From Natrinema sp. CBA1119 (GTDB taxonomy: Archaea > Halobacteriota > Halobacteria > Halobacteriales > Natrialbaceae), in the NCBI RefSeq assembly GCF_002572525.1, contig NZ_PDBS01000001.1, forward strand, positions 434,001 through 498,000: a DNA stretch of 64,000 bases, given 5' to 3'. This document shows positions 1 to 7,853 of this stretch, one piece after another; positions within the stretch are counted from its first letter, which is position 1, and each line of letters opens with the position of its first letter. The notes below the pieces were generated by a model. That model did not search any database. It saw only the letters and a program-made list of their open reading frames with translations, and had not been told where the DNA came from. The translations under genes were made by a program, and so were the position numbers.

Positions 1-372
1 CTGCGCGTCGAGCGCGTGATCGGCCCCGACGGCGAGCCGGATCCGAACGTGCTCGAGCCCGGTTCGGAAGTCGCACTTTCACTGCGCCCGTTCGGGGCGG
101 GGCCGCGCCAGCACTGGACGTCTGTGATCACGGACCGCGAGCGAGACGAGGGTTCGGCGTACTTCCGCGACGAGATGGTCCACGGCCCGTTCGATCGGTG
201 GGAGCACACGCACAGCTTCTTCGCCGACGGGGATCGGACCGTCGTCCGGGACCGAGTCGACTACGAGTTGCCGTTCGGTCGCCTCGGCGATGCGGTCGGA
301 CCGGTCTCGAAGCCGGGATTCGAAGCCATGTTTCGGGCCCGCCACCGACTGGCGAAAGCGCAACTCGAGTGA
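1..372 (+). CDS. SRPBCC-fold protein, C-terminal part (cut by window edge)
   Basis: The reading frame is open to the first base, so only the last 123 residues are visible. The segment with Y-F-R-D-E-M followed by G-P-F-x-x-W-E-H-T-H resembles the ligand-cavity strands and C-terminal helix of SRPBCC (START/polyketide cyclase-like) proteins, a soluble fold that binds hydrophobic ligands. The frame ends with a helix (FEAMFRARHRLAKAQLE) typical of that fold. A GTG at 16 is an in-frame alternative start but would remove the first strands, so I treat the gene as partial. The ligand cannot be read from the sequence. Confidence 0.7.
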   Translation: MRVERVIGPDGEPDPNVLEPGSEVALSLRPFGAGPRQHWTSVITDRERDEGSAYFRDEMVHGPFDRWEHTHSFFADGDRTVVRDRVDYELPFGRLGDAVGPVSKPGFEAMFRARHRLAKAQLE

Positions 373-460
373 GGGCCACGCTCGCAGTCACCGGAGACGA
401 TGCGGTCGGATTCGACGCCCGAACCACGCCGGCTTTGATCGGCGGTCCCGTACTGGGGGT

Positions 461-1066
461 ATGACTCAACGGGACGGACTCGAGCGTCGTCGGCTGCTAG
501 GCGCGCTCGGGGTGGGCGTGGCCGCGTGCGCCGGGGGCTGTCTCGGCGACGACGGCTCCGAAGGCGACGGGAACGATGACTCCGAGGCGCAGGTGTACGA
601 GCCGTCGATGGAAATCGAGTTCGACGGTGACGGCCCGTTCGATTTCGACGACGGGGAGCGCTGTGCTGTCTGTGGCATGACGGCGAAGGAATACTTCGGA
701 ACCGGGCAACTCGTCCACGAAAACGGGCTGGCGGCCGTCTTCGACTCGCCGGGCTGTCTGTTCGCGTACACGGTGTCGTCGACGCCCAACTCGCCGATCG
801 CAGCTGCCTGGACGACCGATTACGAGACCCGGGATCTCATCGACGCGACCGCGGCGCACTTCGTGCTCATCACCGACAAGGAGGCCGCCGAGGATCCGAT
901 GGGGATCGATCCGCGTCCCTACGCCGAACGCGAGGACGCCGTCGCCTTCCTGGAGGAATGGGAGGCGGAGGACCTGACGCCCGAGGAGGACATCATCGTC
1001 GGACTCGAGGAGGTCGACATGGAAACCGCGGTGATCTATCGCGAGAGCCGACTTCCCGACGAGTAA
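461..1066 (+). CDS. nosL: NosL-like copper-binding Tat lipoprotein
   Basis: A 201-residue protein. It begins with a twin-arginine signal (ERRRLLGALG) that runs into the lipobox A-G-G-C, so it should be anchored on the outer face of the membrane. An acidic linker follows, then the NosL hallmark C-A-V-C-G-M. In the family this Cys/Met cluster binds Cu(I) for delivery to nitrous oxide reductase or other copper enzymes. I chose the ATG at 461 because it puts the Tat motif at the N-terminus; the frame is open upstream to 290 without a signal. No nosZ/nosD is visible, so the client may be another copper protein, and the window has several. The family call is firm; the client is unknown. Confidence 0.85.
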   Translation: MTQRDGLERRRLLGALGVGVAACAGGCLGDDGSEGDGNDDSEAQVYEPSMEIEFDGDGPFDFDDGERCAVCGMTAKEYFGTGQLVHENGLAAVFDSPGCLFAYTVSSTPNSPIAAAWTTDYETRDLIDATAAHFVLITDKEAAEDPMGIDPRPYAEREDAVAFLEEWEAEDLTPEEDIIVGLEEVDMETAVIYRESRLPDE

Positions 1067-1180
1067 CACGTTGTCCTCCCATCGCCGACCTGATCAGTGC
1101 AAAACAATCACACACTCGAGACTGTCGGCGCGAACCGCCCGGTTACTTAGTAGCGTTCCGCTCGTGATACACCCCATATC

Positions 1181-2296
1181 ATGACACGAAGTGGCACGAT
1201 TCCGGTCACCGTCGTCAGCGGCTATCTCGGCGCGGGAAAGACGACGCTGATCAATCACGTGCTGTCGAATCCGGGCGGCCGACGGGTGGCAGTGATCGTC
1301 AACGACATGGGTGAGGTGAACGTCGATGCGGAGCTGATCGCACGAGAGAACGACGACGAGGGAATCGTGGACCTCTCGAACGGCTGTATCTGCTGTCGGT
1401 TACAGGGTGATCTCCTCGAGGAAGCGGCGCAACTGGCAGAGAACCGAGCGTTCGACTACCTGCTGGTCGAGTCGTCGGGGATTAGCGAACCGATTCCCGT
1501 CGCGCAGGTGTTCACGGAGGGGACAGACGAAAGCGACGTGGACCCGACGGCCCTGTTTCGGCTGGATACGATGGTGGCCGTCCTCGACACGTACGGCTTC
1601 TGGAAGGAGTTCGACGCCGGGGCCCAGCTACCGGAGGACGCCCAACCCGAGGAGGACCGACCCCTGAGCGAGGTCCTCGTCGAGGGAGTCGAGTTCTGCG
1701 ACGTCCTGCTTCTCAACAAGGCCGATATGGTTCCCGACGGCGTCCTCGAGGAGATCGAAGCGGTCGTCGAGACCCTCCAGCCGCGGGCGAAACGGCTCCA
1801 AACGACCTACTGCGAGGTGGATCCGGACGTCATTCTCGACACCGGTCGGTTCGACTTCGAGACGGCGAAGCGCTCTCAGGGGTGGAAACGTCACCTGCGC
1901 GGGGAGGGCCACGACCACGAGGCGCACGATCACGACCCGGATCAAAGCGTCGCCGAACGACACGGCGTCTCCTCGTTCGTCTTCCGGTCCGACCGACCGT
2001 TCCACCCGGAGCGACTCGCGGCCTGGCTCGAGGACTGGGACGGATCGATCGTCCGCGCCAAGGGCGTCTGTCACGTCGCGAACCGCGAGGAGGTGATCGG
2101 CGTCAGTCAGGCCGGGCCGTCGGTCAGGGCCGGTCCGATCGGCGAGTGGCGACCGGACGACGACCGTCGGACGCAACTGGTGTTCATCGGTCGAGAAATG
2201 AACGCGGAGCGAATCCGCGAGGACCTCGAGGCGTCTCTGATCGAGGGTGACGACGCGGCGGAGACGGAAGCCGCGGCCGATCCGTTCCCGCTGTAG
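1181..2296 (+). CDS. COG0523 (CobW-like) metallochaperone GTPase
   Basis: A 371-residue cytoplasmic P-loop GTPase. It shows a Walker A motif G-Y-L-G-A-G-K-T-T at about residues 14-22, the family's metal-binding C-x-C-C at 69-72 (CICC), a Walker B-like ESSG-I-SEP segment, and N-K-A-D for guanine specificity. A His/Asp-rich stretch (GHDHEAHDHDPD, near residue 243) comes before the C-terminal CobW_C domain. COG0523 proteins use GTP hydrolysis to load metals, often zinc, cobalt or iron, into client enzymes or to maintain metal supply under limitation. The metal here is not determined. The gene follows nosL after 114 bases on the same strand. Co-transcription is possible, but the gap is large enough for its own promoter. 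Confidence 0.88.
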   Translation: MTRSGTIPVTVVSGYLGAGKTTLINHVLSNPGGRRVAVIVNDMGEVNVDAELIARENDDEGIVDLSNGCICCRLQGDLLEEAAQLAENRAFDYLLVESSGISEPIPVAQVFTEGTDESDVDPTALFRLDTMVAVLDTYGFWKEFDAGAQLPEDAQPEEDRPLSEVLVEGVEFCDVLLLNKADMVPDGVLEEIEAVVETLQPRAKRLQTTYCEVDPDVILDTGRFDFETAKRSQGWKRHLRGEGHDHEAHDHDPDQSVAERHGVSSFVFRSDRPFHPERLAAWLEDWDGSIVRAKGVCHVANREEVIGVSQAGPSVRAGPIGEWRPDDDRRTQLVFIGREMNAERIREDLEASLIEGDDAAETEAAADPFPL

Positions 2297-2310
2297 CTGT
2301 TACCCCGTCC

Positions 2311-2496
2311 CTACGACTCCAGTTGGTCACTGAGTTCCGCCCATGACTCGTGAAAGCCGTGCGTCGACTGATCCGTCGGCCGGTCGGGACGGGCGTCCTG
2401 ATAGATATCGTCGTACTCGAGCAGCCGCGTCCAGCCGTCGTGTAGGGAGTAGCTGCAGTACTGGCACATACGGTCGACTACGCCGGTCGTCGCCAT
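2311..2496 (-). CDS. Small conserved-type protein with CxxC motif
   Basis: A 61-residue protein read from the ATG at 2496, ending 14 bases from the end of the converging GTPase gene. It contains M-C-Q-Y-C-S-Y-S near its start (one CxxC pair) and an acidic, aromatic remainder (W-T-R-L-L-E-Y-D-D-I-Y). One CxxC pair could bind metal as a dimer or act in redox. The frame is open further upstream (to 2634), but that extension is basic and Ser/Arg-rich, unlike haloarchaeal protein, so I reject it. The function is not recognised. Confidence 0.55.
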   Translation of the reverse strand: MATTGVVDRMCQYCSYSLHDGWTRLLEYDDIYQDARPDRPTDQSTHGFHESWAELSDQLES

Positions 2497-2632
2497 ACCA
2501 GTTTTTCCGGTCGAGCGGCCGCTCTCACTCGAGTCGATCGCAGGCGCGGAGCGAACTCCCGGCGGTAGCGAACGCGGGTGATCGTCGGTCGGACCAGAAG
2601 GATTATGCCGACGTGAGAACGCGACGGTGAGC

Positions 2633-2794
2633 ATGAACCGACGGGGCGGTTACGTCAGTAGCGCGACCGACAGGGTCGAACGGGAGTGCGATCGCTGCGA
2701 GTGGCGCGGGGCTGCGGGATCCTATCCGGAGCTGATCAAACGGTATCAGGATCACCTTCGCGACGAACACCCGACAGCGTGGCTGCGGAGCTAA
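2633..2794 (+). CDS. Small C2H2 zinc-finger protein (53 aa)
   Basis: The ATG at 2633 opens a 53-codon frame ending in TAA at 2792-2794. It encodes one zinc-finger-like unit: Cys19 and Cys22 in E-C-D-R-C-E-W, then His41 and His46 in Q-D-H-L-R-D-E-H. Many haloarchaeal genomes encode such one-finger proteins; a few have been linked to regulation or biofilm phenotypes, but most are uncharacterised. It is divergent from the small CxxC gene on the other strand and converges on the dehydrogenase gene that ends at 2839. The Cys-His spacing and acidic composition support a real gene. Confidence 0.65.
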   Translation: MNRRGGYVSSATDRVERECDRCEWRGAAGSYPELIKRYQDHLRDEHPTAWLRS

Positions 2795-2838
2795 CGTCGG
2801 TTTCGCCGACGGATCGAAATCCTGCCCGGCCGGAACAG

Positions 2839-4005
2839 CTAGGGCTCGAGCAGGACCTTGGTGACGCCTTCCTCGCGTTCGTCGAACTTCTCGTACATCT
2901 CCTGCGCGCGCTCGAGGTCGACACGGTGGGAGACGACCCAGCTGGGATCGGCTCGTCCCTCAATGATCATGTCTCGAAGCTCCCGATTGTACTCCTTGAC
3001 GTTACACTGGCCGGTGCCCAGCTTCAGTCCCTTCTCGAAGAGCTTTCCGAAGTCGATGCCGAGACGGCCCTGCGCCGCCATCTCGTCGGGCGCACCTGGG
3101 TCCGACGGGACGTACAGTCCCGGGATACCGAGTTCCCCGGTCGGGCGCACGGTCTGGATGAGTTGATTGAGCACGACCGCAGGGTTTTCGCGGGCCGGAT
3201 CGTACGCGTCGTCGGTCGGATCCGTCTCGGGGTCGATCGCCTGATAGCCCACCGCGTCGACGCCGTTGTCGACGCCCCCGCCGTGCAAATCTTTGATCTG
3301 TTCGACGGGATCGCTCTCCTCGAAGTTGATCGCGCGGGCATCGCAGTGGTCCTCAGCTAGCTCGAGGCGGCTCTCGACGCGGTCGACGACGTAAATCTCG
3401 GAGGCTCCCTGAATCTTCGCGCTGTAGGCGGCCATCAGGCCGACGGGGCCGGCTCCGAAGATCGCGATCGACTCGCCGGGTTTGAGGTTCGCGAGCCGGG
3501 TGCCGTGCCACCCCGTCGGGAAGATGTCCGCGAGGAGTGCGAAGGAATCCTCGTGTTCGTCACCCGCCGGTAGCTTCAGCGCGTTGAAGTCGGCGTAGGG
3601 TACCCGGAGTTTCTCGGCCTGGCCGCCCTTGTACGGTCCCATCGCGACGTATCCGTACGCACCGCCGGCGAAGCCGGGATTGACGTTGGTACAGAATCCG
3701 GTATAGCCGTTCTCACAGTTCCGACAGAACCCGCAGGCCACGTTGAACGGCATCACGACCCGGTCGCCCTCCTCGAGCGACGTGACGGCGTCGCCGGTCT
3801 CGATCACGTTCCCCATGTTCTCGTGACCGAAGACGATCCCCGGGTCGGCCGCGGTTCGTCCCTCGTACATGTGGAGGTCCGAGCCACAGATACACGTGGT
3901 CGTGATGTCGACGATGATGTCGTTTTCGTGTTCGATCTCGGGTTCGTCAACCGCTTCGACGGCCACGTCGTGCGGTCCCTGGTAGACGACGGCGTCCATT
4001 GACAT
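2839..4005 (-). CDS. fdhA: Zinc alcohol dehydrogenase, glutathione-independent formaldehyde dehydrogenase type
   Basis: A 388-residue medium-chain dehydrogenase. Catalytic zinc ligands are visible as Cys40 (C-I-C-G-S-D) and His61 (F-G-H-E). The structural zinc lobe is Cys91, Cys94, Cys97 and Cys105. The NAD-binding Rossmann motif is G-A-G-P-V-G at 183-188. The stretches P-F-N-V-A-C-G, A-G-G-A-Y-G-Y-V, G-G-Q-A-E and P-Y-A-D-F-N closely resemble, from memory, Pseudomonas putida formaldehyde dehydrogenase, which oxidises or dismutates formaldehyde without glutathione. Other aldehydes or alcohols remain possible. An ATG two codons in is an alternative start. The gene is divergent from the GlcG-like gene, with an AT-rich shared promoter region that includes a small palindrome at 4050-4063. 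Confidence 0.82.
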   Translation of the reverse strand: MSMDAVVYQGPHDVAVEAVDEPEIEHENDIIVDITTTCICGSDLHMYEGRTAADPGIVFGHENMGNVIETGDAVTSLEEGDRVVMPFNVACGFCRNCENGYTGFCTNVNPGFAGGAYGYVAMGPYKGGQAEKLRVPYADFNALKLPAGDEHEDSFALLADIFPTGWHGTRLANLKPGESIAIFGAGPVGLMAAYSAKIQGASEIYVVDRVESRLELAEDHCDARAINFEESDPVEQIKDLHGGGVDNGVDAVGYQAIDPETDPTDDAYDPARENPAVVLNQLIQTVRPTGELGIPGLYVPSDPGAPDEMAAQGRLGIDFGKLFEKGLKLGTGQCNVKEYNRELRDMIIEGRADPSWVVSHRVDLERAQEMYEKFDEREEGVTKVLLEP

Positions 4006-4199
4006 TTGCTATCAAGCCCCGGTGAACGGACCACAAGCTCCGTTGTAAATGTTCGTGCGAACACTACCATTACACATAAATACAACATTATCAGAGTGTA
4101 AATGGCTACATTAAGTGGAAAGTACAGGTGAGTATACAAGATATATGAATTTTTTCATAGAGGGTGTTTATAGCGCTCTAGAGTGTGGGAGAAACCCGC
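4006..4199. promoter_or_regulatory. Divergent promoter region between fdhA-like and glcG-like genes
   Basis: This 194-base region is much richer in A+T than its flanks. For the rightward gene, TTTATA at 4167-4172 lies 28-33 bases before the ATG at 4200, a standard haloarchaeal TATA position. Two inverted repeats are visible. TGTTCG-TG-CGAACA at 4050-4063 is 45-58 bases upstream of the leftward gene. TATGAA-TTTT-TTCATA is at 4144-4159, just upstream of the rightward TATA box. CATTATCA at 4086-4093 also occurs in the palindrome upstream of the quinoprotein operon. Factor identities are unknown. Confidence 0.5.
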
Positions 4200-4619
4200 A
4201 TGGTAGAGACAATACACCTCGAGACAGCGACGGAGGTCATCGACGCGGCCGAACAGCGAGCCGACGAGATCGACAATCCCATGGTGATAACGGTCGCGAA
4301 CTCCGAGGGAAACCTCATCGCTCAACACCGGATGGACGGCGCGTGGCTCGCGTCGGTCGACATTTCGCGGAACAAGGCCTACACGGCGGCCGCCCTGGAT
4401 ATGCCGACGGACGAACTGGCCGATCCGACCCGTCCGGGCGAATCGCTGTACGGCCTGCAGAACACCAACCAGGGGCGGATGGTCATCTTCGGCGGCGGCT
4501 ACCCATTGCTGCGAGACGGTGACGTCGTCGGGTCGATCGGCGTGAGCGGGGGAGCGGTCGAGCAGGACATGGACGTCGCGGAATCCGGCGTCGACAGATT
4601 CGACGAACTCTCTTCGTAA
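4200..4619 (+). CDS. GlcG/HbpS-like (DUF336) protein
   Basis: A 139-residue small alpha/beta protein of the GlcG/HbpS (DUF336) family. It shows the usual pattern M-V-I-T-V-A-N-S-E-G-N-L-I-A, then D-G-A-W-L-A-S-V-D-I-S-R-N-K-A-Y-T-A, then G-R-M-V-I-F-G-G-G-Y-P-L and a final G-S-I-G-V-S-G-G. Characterised members bind haem or cobalamin, or sit in glycolate or alcohol oxidation operons; the ligand here is unknown. I start it at the ATG at 4200 because of the TATA box 28-33 bases upstream; a GTG at 4185 is the alternative. It lies between the formaldehyde dehydrogenase-like gene and the quinoprotein operon, so a role in that oxidation module is plausible but inferred. Confidence 0.8.
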   Translation: MVETIHLETATEVIDAAEQRADEIDNPMVITVANSEGNLIAQHRMDGAWLASVDISRNKAYTAAALDMPTDELADPTRPGESLYGLQNTNQGRMVIFGGGYPLLRDGDVVGSIGVSGGAVEQDMDVAESGVDRFDELSS

Positions 4620-4934
4620 CGTCCCGCCACGAGTTTTCGTCCATCCGTATCTGGCCGGACTATCGCGCCGAAATCGGACAGAGCTGGCTTCGCTGGTGAC
4701 GCTCCGGACCCCTAGACAGTCTCCGAGGCCACTCGATCGAGGATCCGGTACTCCCGTCAAACCGCCTCATCGCGGCCGGCGGACCACCGTTGGAGCATCG
4801 TGGCCGACTGATCACTGTTGGAGTGTTCATTCGCGGTCGCATGATGCGTTCCGAGCGGTGCGATCCGCGTCAGTTCCATCGATTTGAAACGGGACCACAC
4901 CGAAGAAAAATGATCGCCGAACGGCGGAAGGGTT
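4620..4934. other. Intergenic region between convergent genes, no gene seen
   Basis: This 315-base stretch lies between the stops of the GlcG-like gene and the cupredoxin gene. Short frames exist on both strands but encode basic, Arg/Ser/Pro-rich peptides unlike haloarchaeal protein. I see no RNA gene, repeat or strong hairpin. It probably holds the 3' ends and terminators of the two transcripts. Confidence 0.5.
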
Positions 4935-6098
4935 TCAGTCGCCGGTCGTTTCGCCGTTCCCTCCGCTGACGGTAATCTCACCGAGCGCATCGAGTTGCGA
5001 TTGGTCGAGATAGATGGCCATCTCTTCTTTGGCGACGAACTCGACGCTCTGGGTCGCACCTTCGTCGGCGGTGAAGTCCGACCGGACGTACGTGTCCCAC
5101 TGGTTCGTCTCACCGTTGCTTGCGATCGCGAAGTTGTGGCCGGGGAGGGGTTCGTAGTGTCTGTTTTCTCCCTCGGGCTGGTGGCGGCCGATCGCGTTCT
5201 CCCACTCGACCGCGTAGGTTTCACCCGCCTCGAGTTCGAGCGTCGGGTTCGTCTCATCGGCGATCGAGTCGGGCGATTGGCCGACCCACTGGCCCTCCTC
5301 GAGTCGCATCGAGTAGGTCTCGGTCGGCTCGCCGGGTTCGATGGGTGATAGCGTCGCGACGAACTCTCTGTCGCTGCCATCGATCGTCACCGTATCCGTG
5401 ATCCGTTCGTGGCCGTAGGTCCAGATTTCGATGTCGTACTCGCCGTCCTCGAGCAGGTCGAAGCGGGCCATCGCCTGCTCGTCCGACGCCTCCTCGGGCG
5501 GGGTCGGCCGAGCGGCGATGTTCGAGAACGAGTGTCGGTCGCCGACGAGCACCTCCGCGCCGAGCGGCTCGCCGCTCTCGTCCTCGACATGGATCACCAG
5601 TTCGTGAGTCTCGTCCGGGCTGATCAGTTCGACCGGACCGCGCATCTGGGCCGGATGCGGCGCACAGAAGTACTCCTCCATCTCCTCCTGCGGGGTGAAC
5701 TCGAGGGAGGTGGTCGCTCCCTGTTCGGAGACCGTCTCCGTCGACTCAAGTATCTCGCCGTCGTCGCCGACGGCGCTGCCGCTGGTGATGTTGAAGTTGT
5801 GGGTCGCGCCGTCGCCGTTCGTCCAGATGATTTCGTGCTGTTCGCCTTCGATCAATCGCAGCGTCGGGTTCGAGACGGCGTCGACGTCGTGGGGTGCGAC
5901 CCCCATCCAGCCGCCGACGATCCCGAGTAACTGAAAGGTGCGGCCCTCGCCGTCGTTCTGGGTAGCGGGCAACGTGACATCGAGGTCGCGATACGCACCT
6001 GCGCGACCCGCGGTCGCCACCGCTCCGGCGATCGTCGCCGTTCCCTTCAGCACGCCGCGACGGGAAACGTCCACGCGTGAGCGTTGTTCGTTCGTCAT
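4935..6098 (-). CDS. Tat-exported double-cupredoxin protein
   Basis: A 387-residue secreted protein with a Tat signal (S-R-R-G-V-L-K-G near residue 12). The first cupredoxin domain (about 50-160) has a full type 1 copper set: His100 (T-H-N-F), Cys145, His148 and Met152 (F-C-A-P-H-P-A-Q-M). A carboxypeptidase regulatory-like beta domain follows (about 165-240). The second cupredoxin-like domain (about 255-380) keeps one His (G-H-N-F) but reads Y-L-D-Q-S-Q where the Cys/His ligands should be, so it probably binds no copper. It is the last gene of a leftward operon, 39 bases after the quinoprotein dehydrogenase. The first domain is a plausible electron acceptor for that enzyme, by analogy with blue-copper or cytochrome partners of other quinoproteins. 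Confidence 0.8.
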   Translation of the reverse strand: MTNEQRSRVDVSRRGVLKGTATIAGAVATAGRAGAYRDLDVTLPATQNDGEGRTFQLLGIVGGWMGVAPHDVDAVSNPTLRLIEGEQHEIIWTNGDGATHNFNITSGSAVGDDGEILESTETVSEQGATTSLEFTPQEEMEEYFCAPHPAQMRGPVELISPDETHELVIHVEDESGEPLGAEVLVGDRHSFSNIAARPTPPEEASDEQAMARFDLLEDGEYDIEIWTYGHERITDTVTIDGSDREFVATLSPIEPGEPTETYSMRLEEGQWVGQSPDSIADETNPTLELEAGETYAVEWENAIGRHQPEGENRHYEPLPGHNFAIASNGETNQWDTYVRSDFTADEGATQSVEFVAKEEMAIYLDQSQLDALGEITVSGGNGETTGD

Positions 6099-6137
6099 GG
6101 TGTGTCGTGTATCAGTCGGATTCGATTGTCTGTCTGG

Positions 6138-7847
6138 TCAGCCGTCCATCGAGAACACGGCGAGGGTGTCGCCGCGCGGGCCCTGCCGGAGCCAGCCGCT
6201 GCCGCCGACCTGCACGGCGACGTACTGTTTCTCTTCGCCGGGGTCGTACCAGCTCATCGGCGAGGCACTGATCGGCACGTCGAACTCGTGTTCCCAGAGG
6301 CGCTCGCCGCTCTCGCCGTCGTAGGCGACGAAGGTGCCGTTCTGGGTCCCGTTGAAGACGAGTCCGGTCGCGGTCGACAGCGATCCGCCCCACATGTACC
6401 GTTCTTCCTCGCTCTCGATCCACTCGCGCCAGACGCGCTCGCCCGTCGCCGGATCGACCGCCGCGAAGGCGGTGATCGACTCGTTCCACTCGTCGGGGAA
6501 CTCGCTGGCCGGATCGTCGAGGTTGCCGCCCCAGTAGGGGTTGCCCTCGCTGAACTCCTCGTAGCGCCAGTAGAGGTCCTGCGGATAGTTCTGGTGGATG
6601 ACGTACACCAGCCCCGTTTCGGGGTTGTACGACGGTGGCTGCCAGTCGTTGCCGCCCGGCGCACCGGGGACGAACGGGATCCGTTCGTCCTCGCTAATGT
6701 GAGGGATCATCTCCCACATATTGATATGCTGGCAGATTTCCTCGCTACGCTCGTGGAGTTGGCCGGACTCGGCGTCCAGCATGTAAACCCAGCCGGTCTT
6801 GTCCGAGCCAGCGACGATGTCCATCGACTCGCCCTCGACGTCCACGTCGCGTACCAACACTCGCGGCGCGACCGCGTCGTAGTCCCAGACGTCGTGCGGA
6901 CTGCTCTGGAACCCCCACTCCCACTCTCCGCTCTCGAGGTCCAGCGAGATGGTTCCGCAGGTGGGGAAGTTCGGTCCCGGCCGCACCGTGCCGTCGAAGT
7001 CGGGACCGGGATTCGCGACTGCTGTGTAGAGAACGCCCCTCTCCTCGTCGATCGTCGGCGTCATCCAGGTCGTCCCACAGCCGTGCTCTCGACTCGCGCC
7101 GACCCACTCGTCTTCCGGGAGCGTCTCGGTCTGCCACTGCATTTCGCCGCTCTCCGCATCGAGTGCGGCGACGAACCCGAGCACGCCGTACTCGCCGCCG
7201 GCGCTACCCGTGTACAGCGTCCCGTCACGGATCACCGGTGCCCACGTCGCTGAGTACCCCTCCTCGTGGTCGGCCGTGCTCGTGTGCCAGACCTCCTCAC
7301 CGGTGTAGCGATCCAGCGCGACGACGCCCGAGTCGAGCGTCGTCATGTACACCTTGTCGCCGAGAACGGCCGCTCCGCGGTTGTTGTCGTCACAACAGAG
7401 TTCGACGCCGATCGGCGGCGCGTACGTGTAACTCCAGAGGACCTCCCCCTCGCGGGGATCGATCGCCTTCATGTGATTCGGTCCGTTGGTCTGGTACATC
7501 ACCGGCGGGTCCCCCGGAACGACGATTGGCGTTCCCTCCATGCTCGAGCCCGTCCCGACCGACAGCTCGTACTCGAGCTCGAGGTCGGAGACGTTCTCGG
7601 GGGTGATGACGTCGGCGGGCGTGGCCCGGTGCTGTTCGTAGTTCCCGCCGTACATGAGCCACGACTCCGGATCGTCCCCGGTGTTGCTCAGCATCTCCTG
7701 GTCGACGTCGACCTCGGGGATTCGGTCGGTGTCATGCTGTTCGGTGACCGCCTCCTCGGGGCCTCCGACCAAGGTATAGCCGTCTTCGATCTCTTGCAGT
7801 TCGATATCGCGTGCGGCCTGAACGGCCCTGTCGTTGCGTAGTGCCAT
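6138..7847 (-). CDS. PQQ-type quinoprotein alcohol dehydrogenase (methanol/ethanol dehydrogenase clade)
   Basis: A 569-residue beta-propeller protein with repeated tryptophan-docking motifs (for example L-D-A-E-S-G-E-M-Q-W-Q). Active-site features of methanol/ethanol dehydrogenases are present: vicinal Cys151-Cys152 followed by Arg157 (C-C-D-D-N-N-R), Glu219 (G-G-E-Y-G), Asn279 (A-N-P-G-P), catalytic Asp322 in P-H-D-V-W-D-Y-D, and Lys350 where methanol dehydrogenase has Arg. Asp324, two residues after the catalytic Asp, is the position that marks lanthanide-dependent XoxF/PedH-type enzymes. The enzyme should oxidise an alcohol to an aldehyde. Oddly, no Sec or Tat signal is seen, though relatives act outside the cytoplasm. 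No PQQ biosynthesis genes are in the window. The start is 6 bases after the stop of the upstream unknown gene, which indicates one operon. Confidence 0.82.
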   Translation of the reverse strand: MALRNDRAVQAARDIELQEIEDGYTLVGGPEEAVTEQHDTDRIPEVDVDQEMLSNTGDDPESWLMYGGNYEQHRATPADVITPENVSDLELEYELSVGTGSSMEGTPIVVPGDPPVMYQTNGPNHMKAIDPREGEVLWSYTYAPPIGVELCCDDNNRGAAVLGDKVYMTTLDSGVVALDRYTGEEVWHTSTADHEEGYSATWAPVIRDGTLYTGSAGGEYGVLGFVAALDAESGEMQWQTETLPEDEWVGASREHGCGTTWMTPTIDEERGVLYTAVANPGPDFDGTVRPGPNFPTCGTISLDLESGEWEWGFQSSPHDVWDYDAVAPRVLVRDVDVEGESMDIVAGSDKTGWVYMLDAESGQLHERSEEICQHINMWEMIPHISEDERIPFVPGAPGGNDWQPPSYNPETGLVYVIHQNYPQDLYWRYEEFSEGNPYWGGNLDDPASEFPDEWNESITAFAAVDPATGERVWREWIESEEERYMWGGSLSTATGLVFNGTQNGTFVAYDGESGERLWEHEFDVPISASPMSWYDPGEEKQYVAVQVGGSGWLRQGPRGDTLAVFSMDG

Positions 7848-7853
7848 GCGGAA

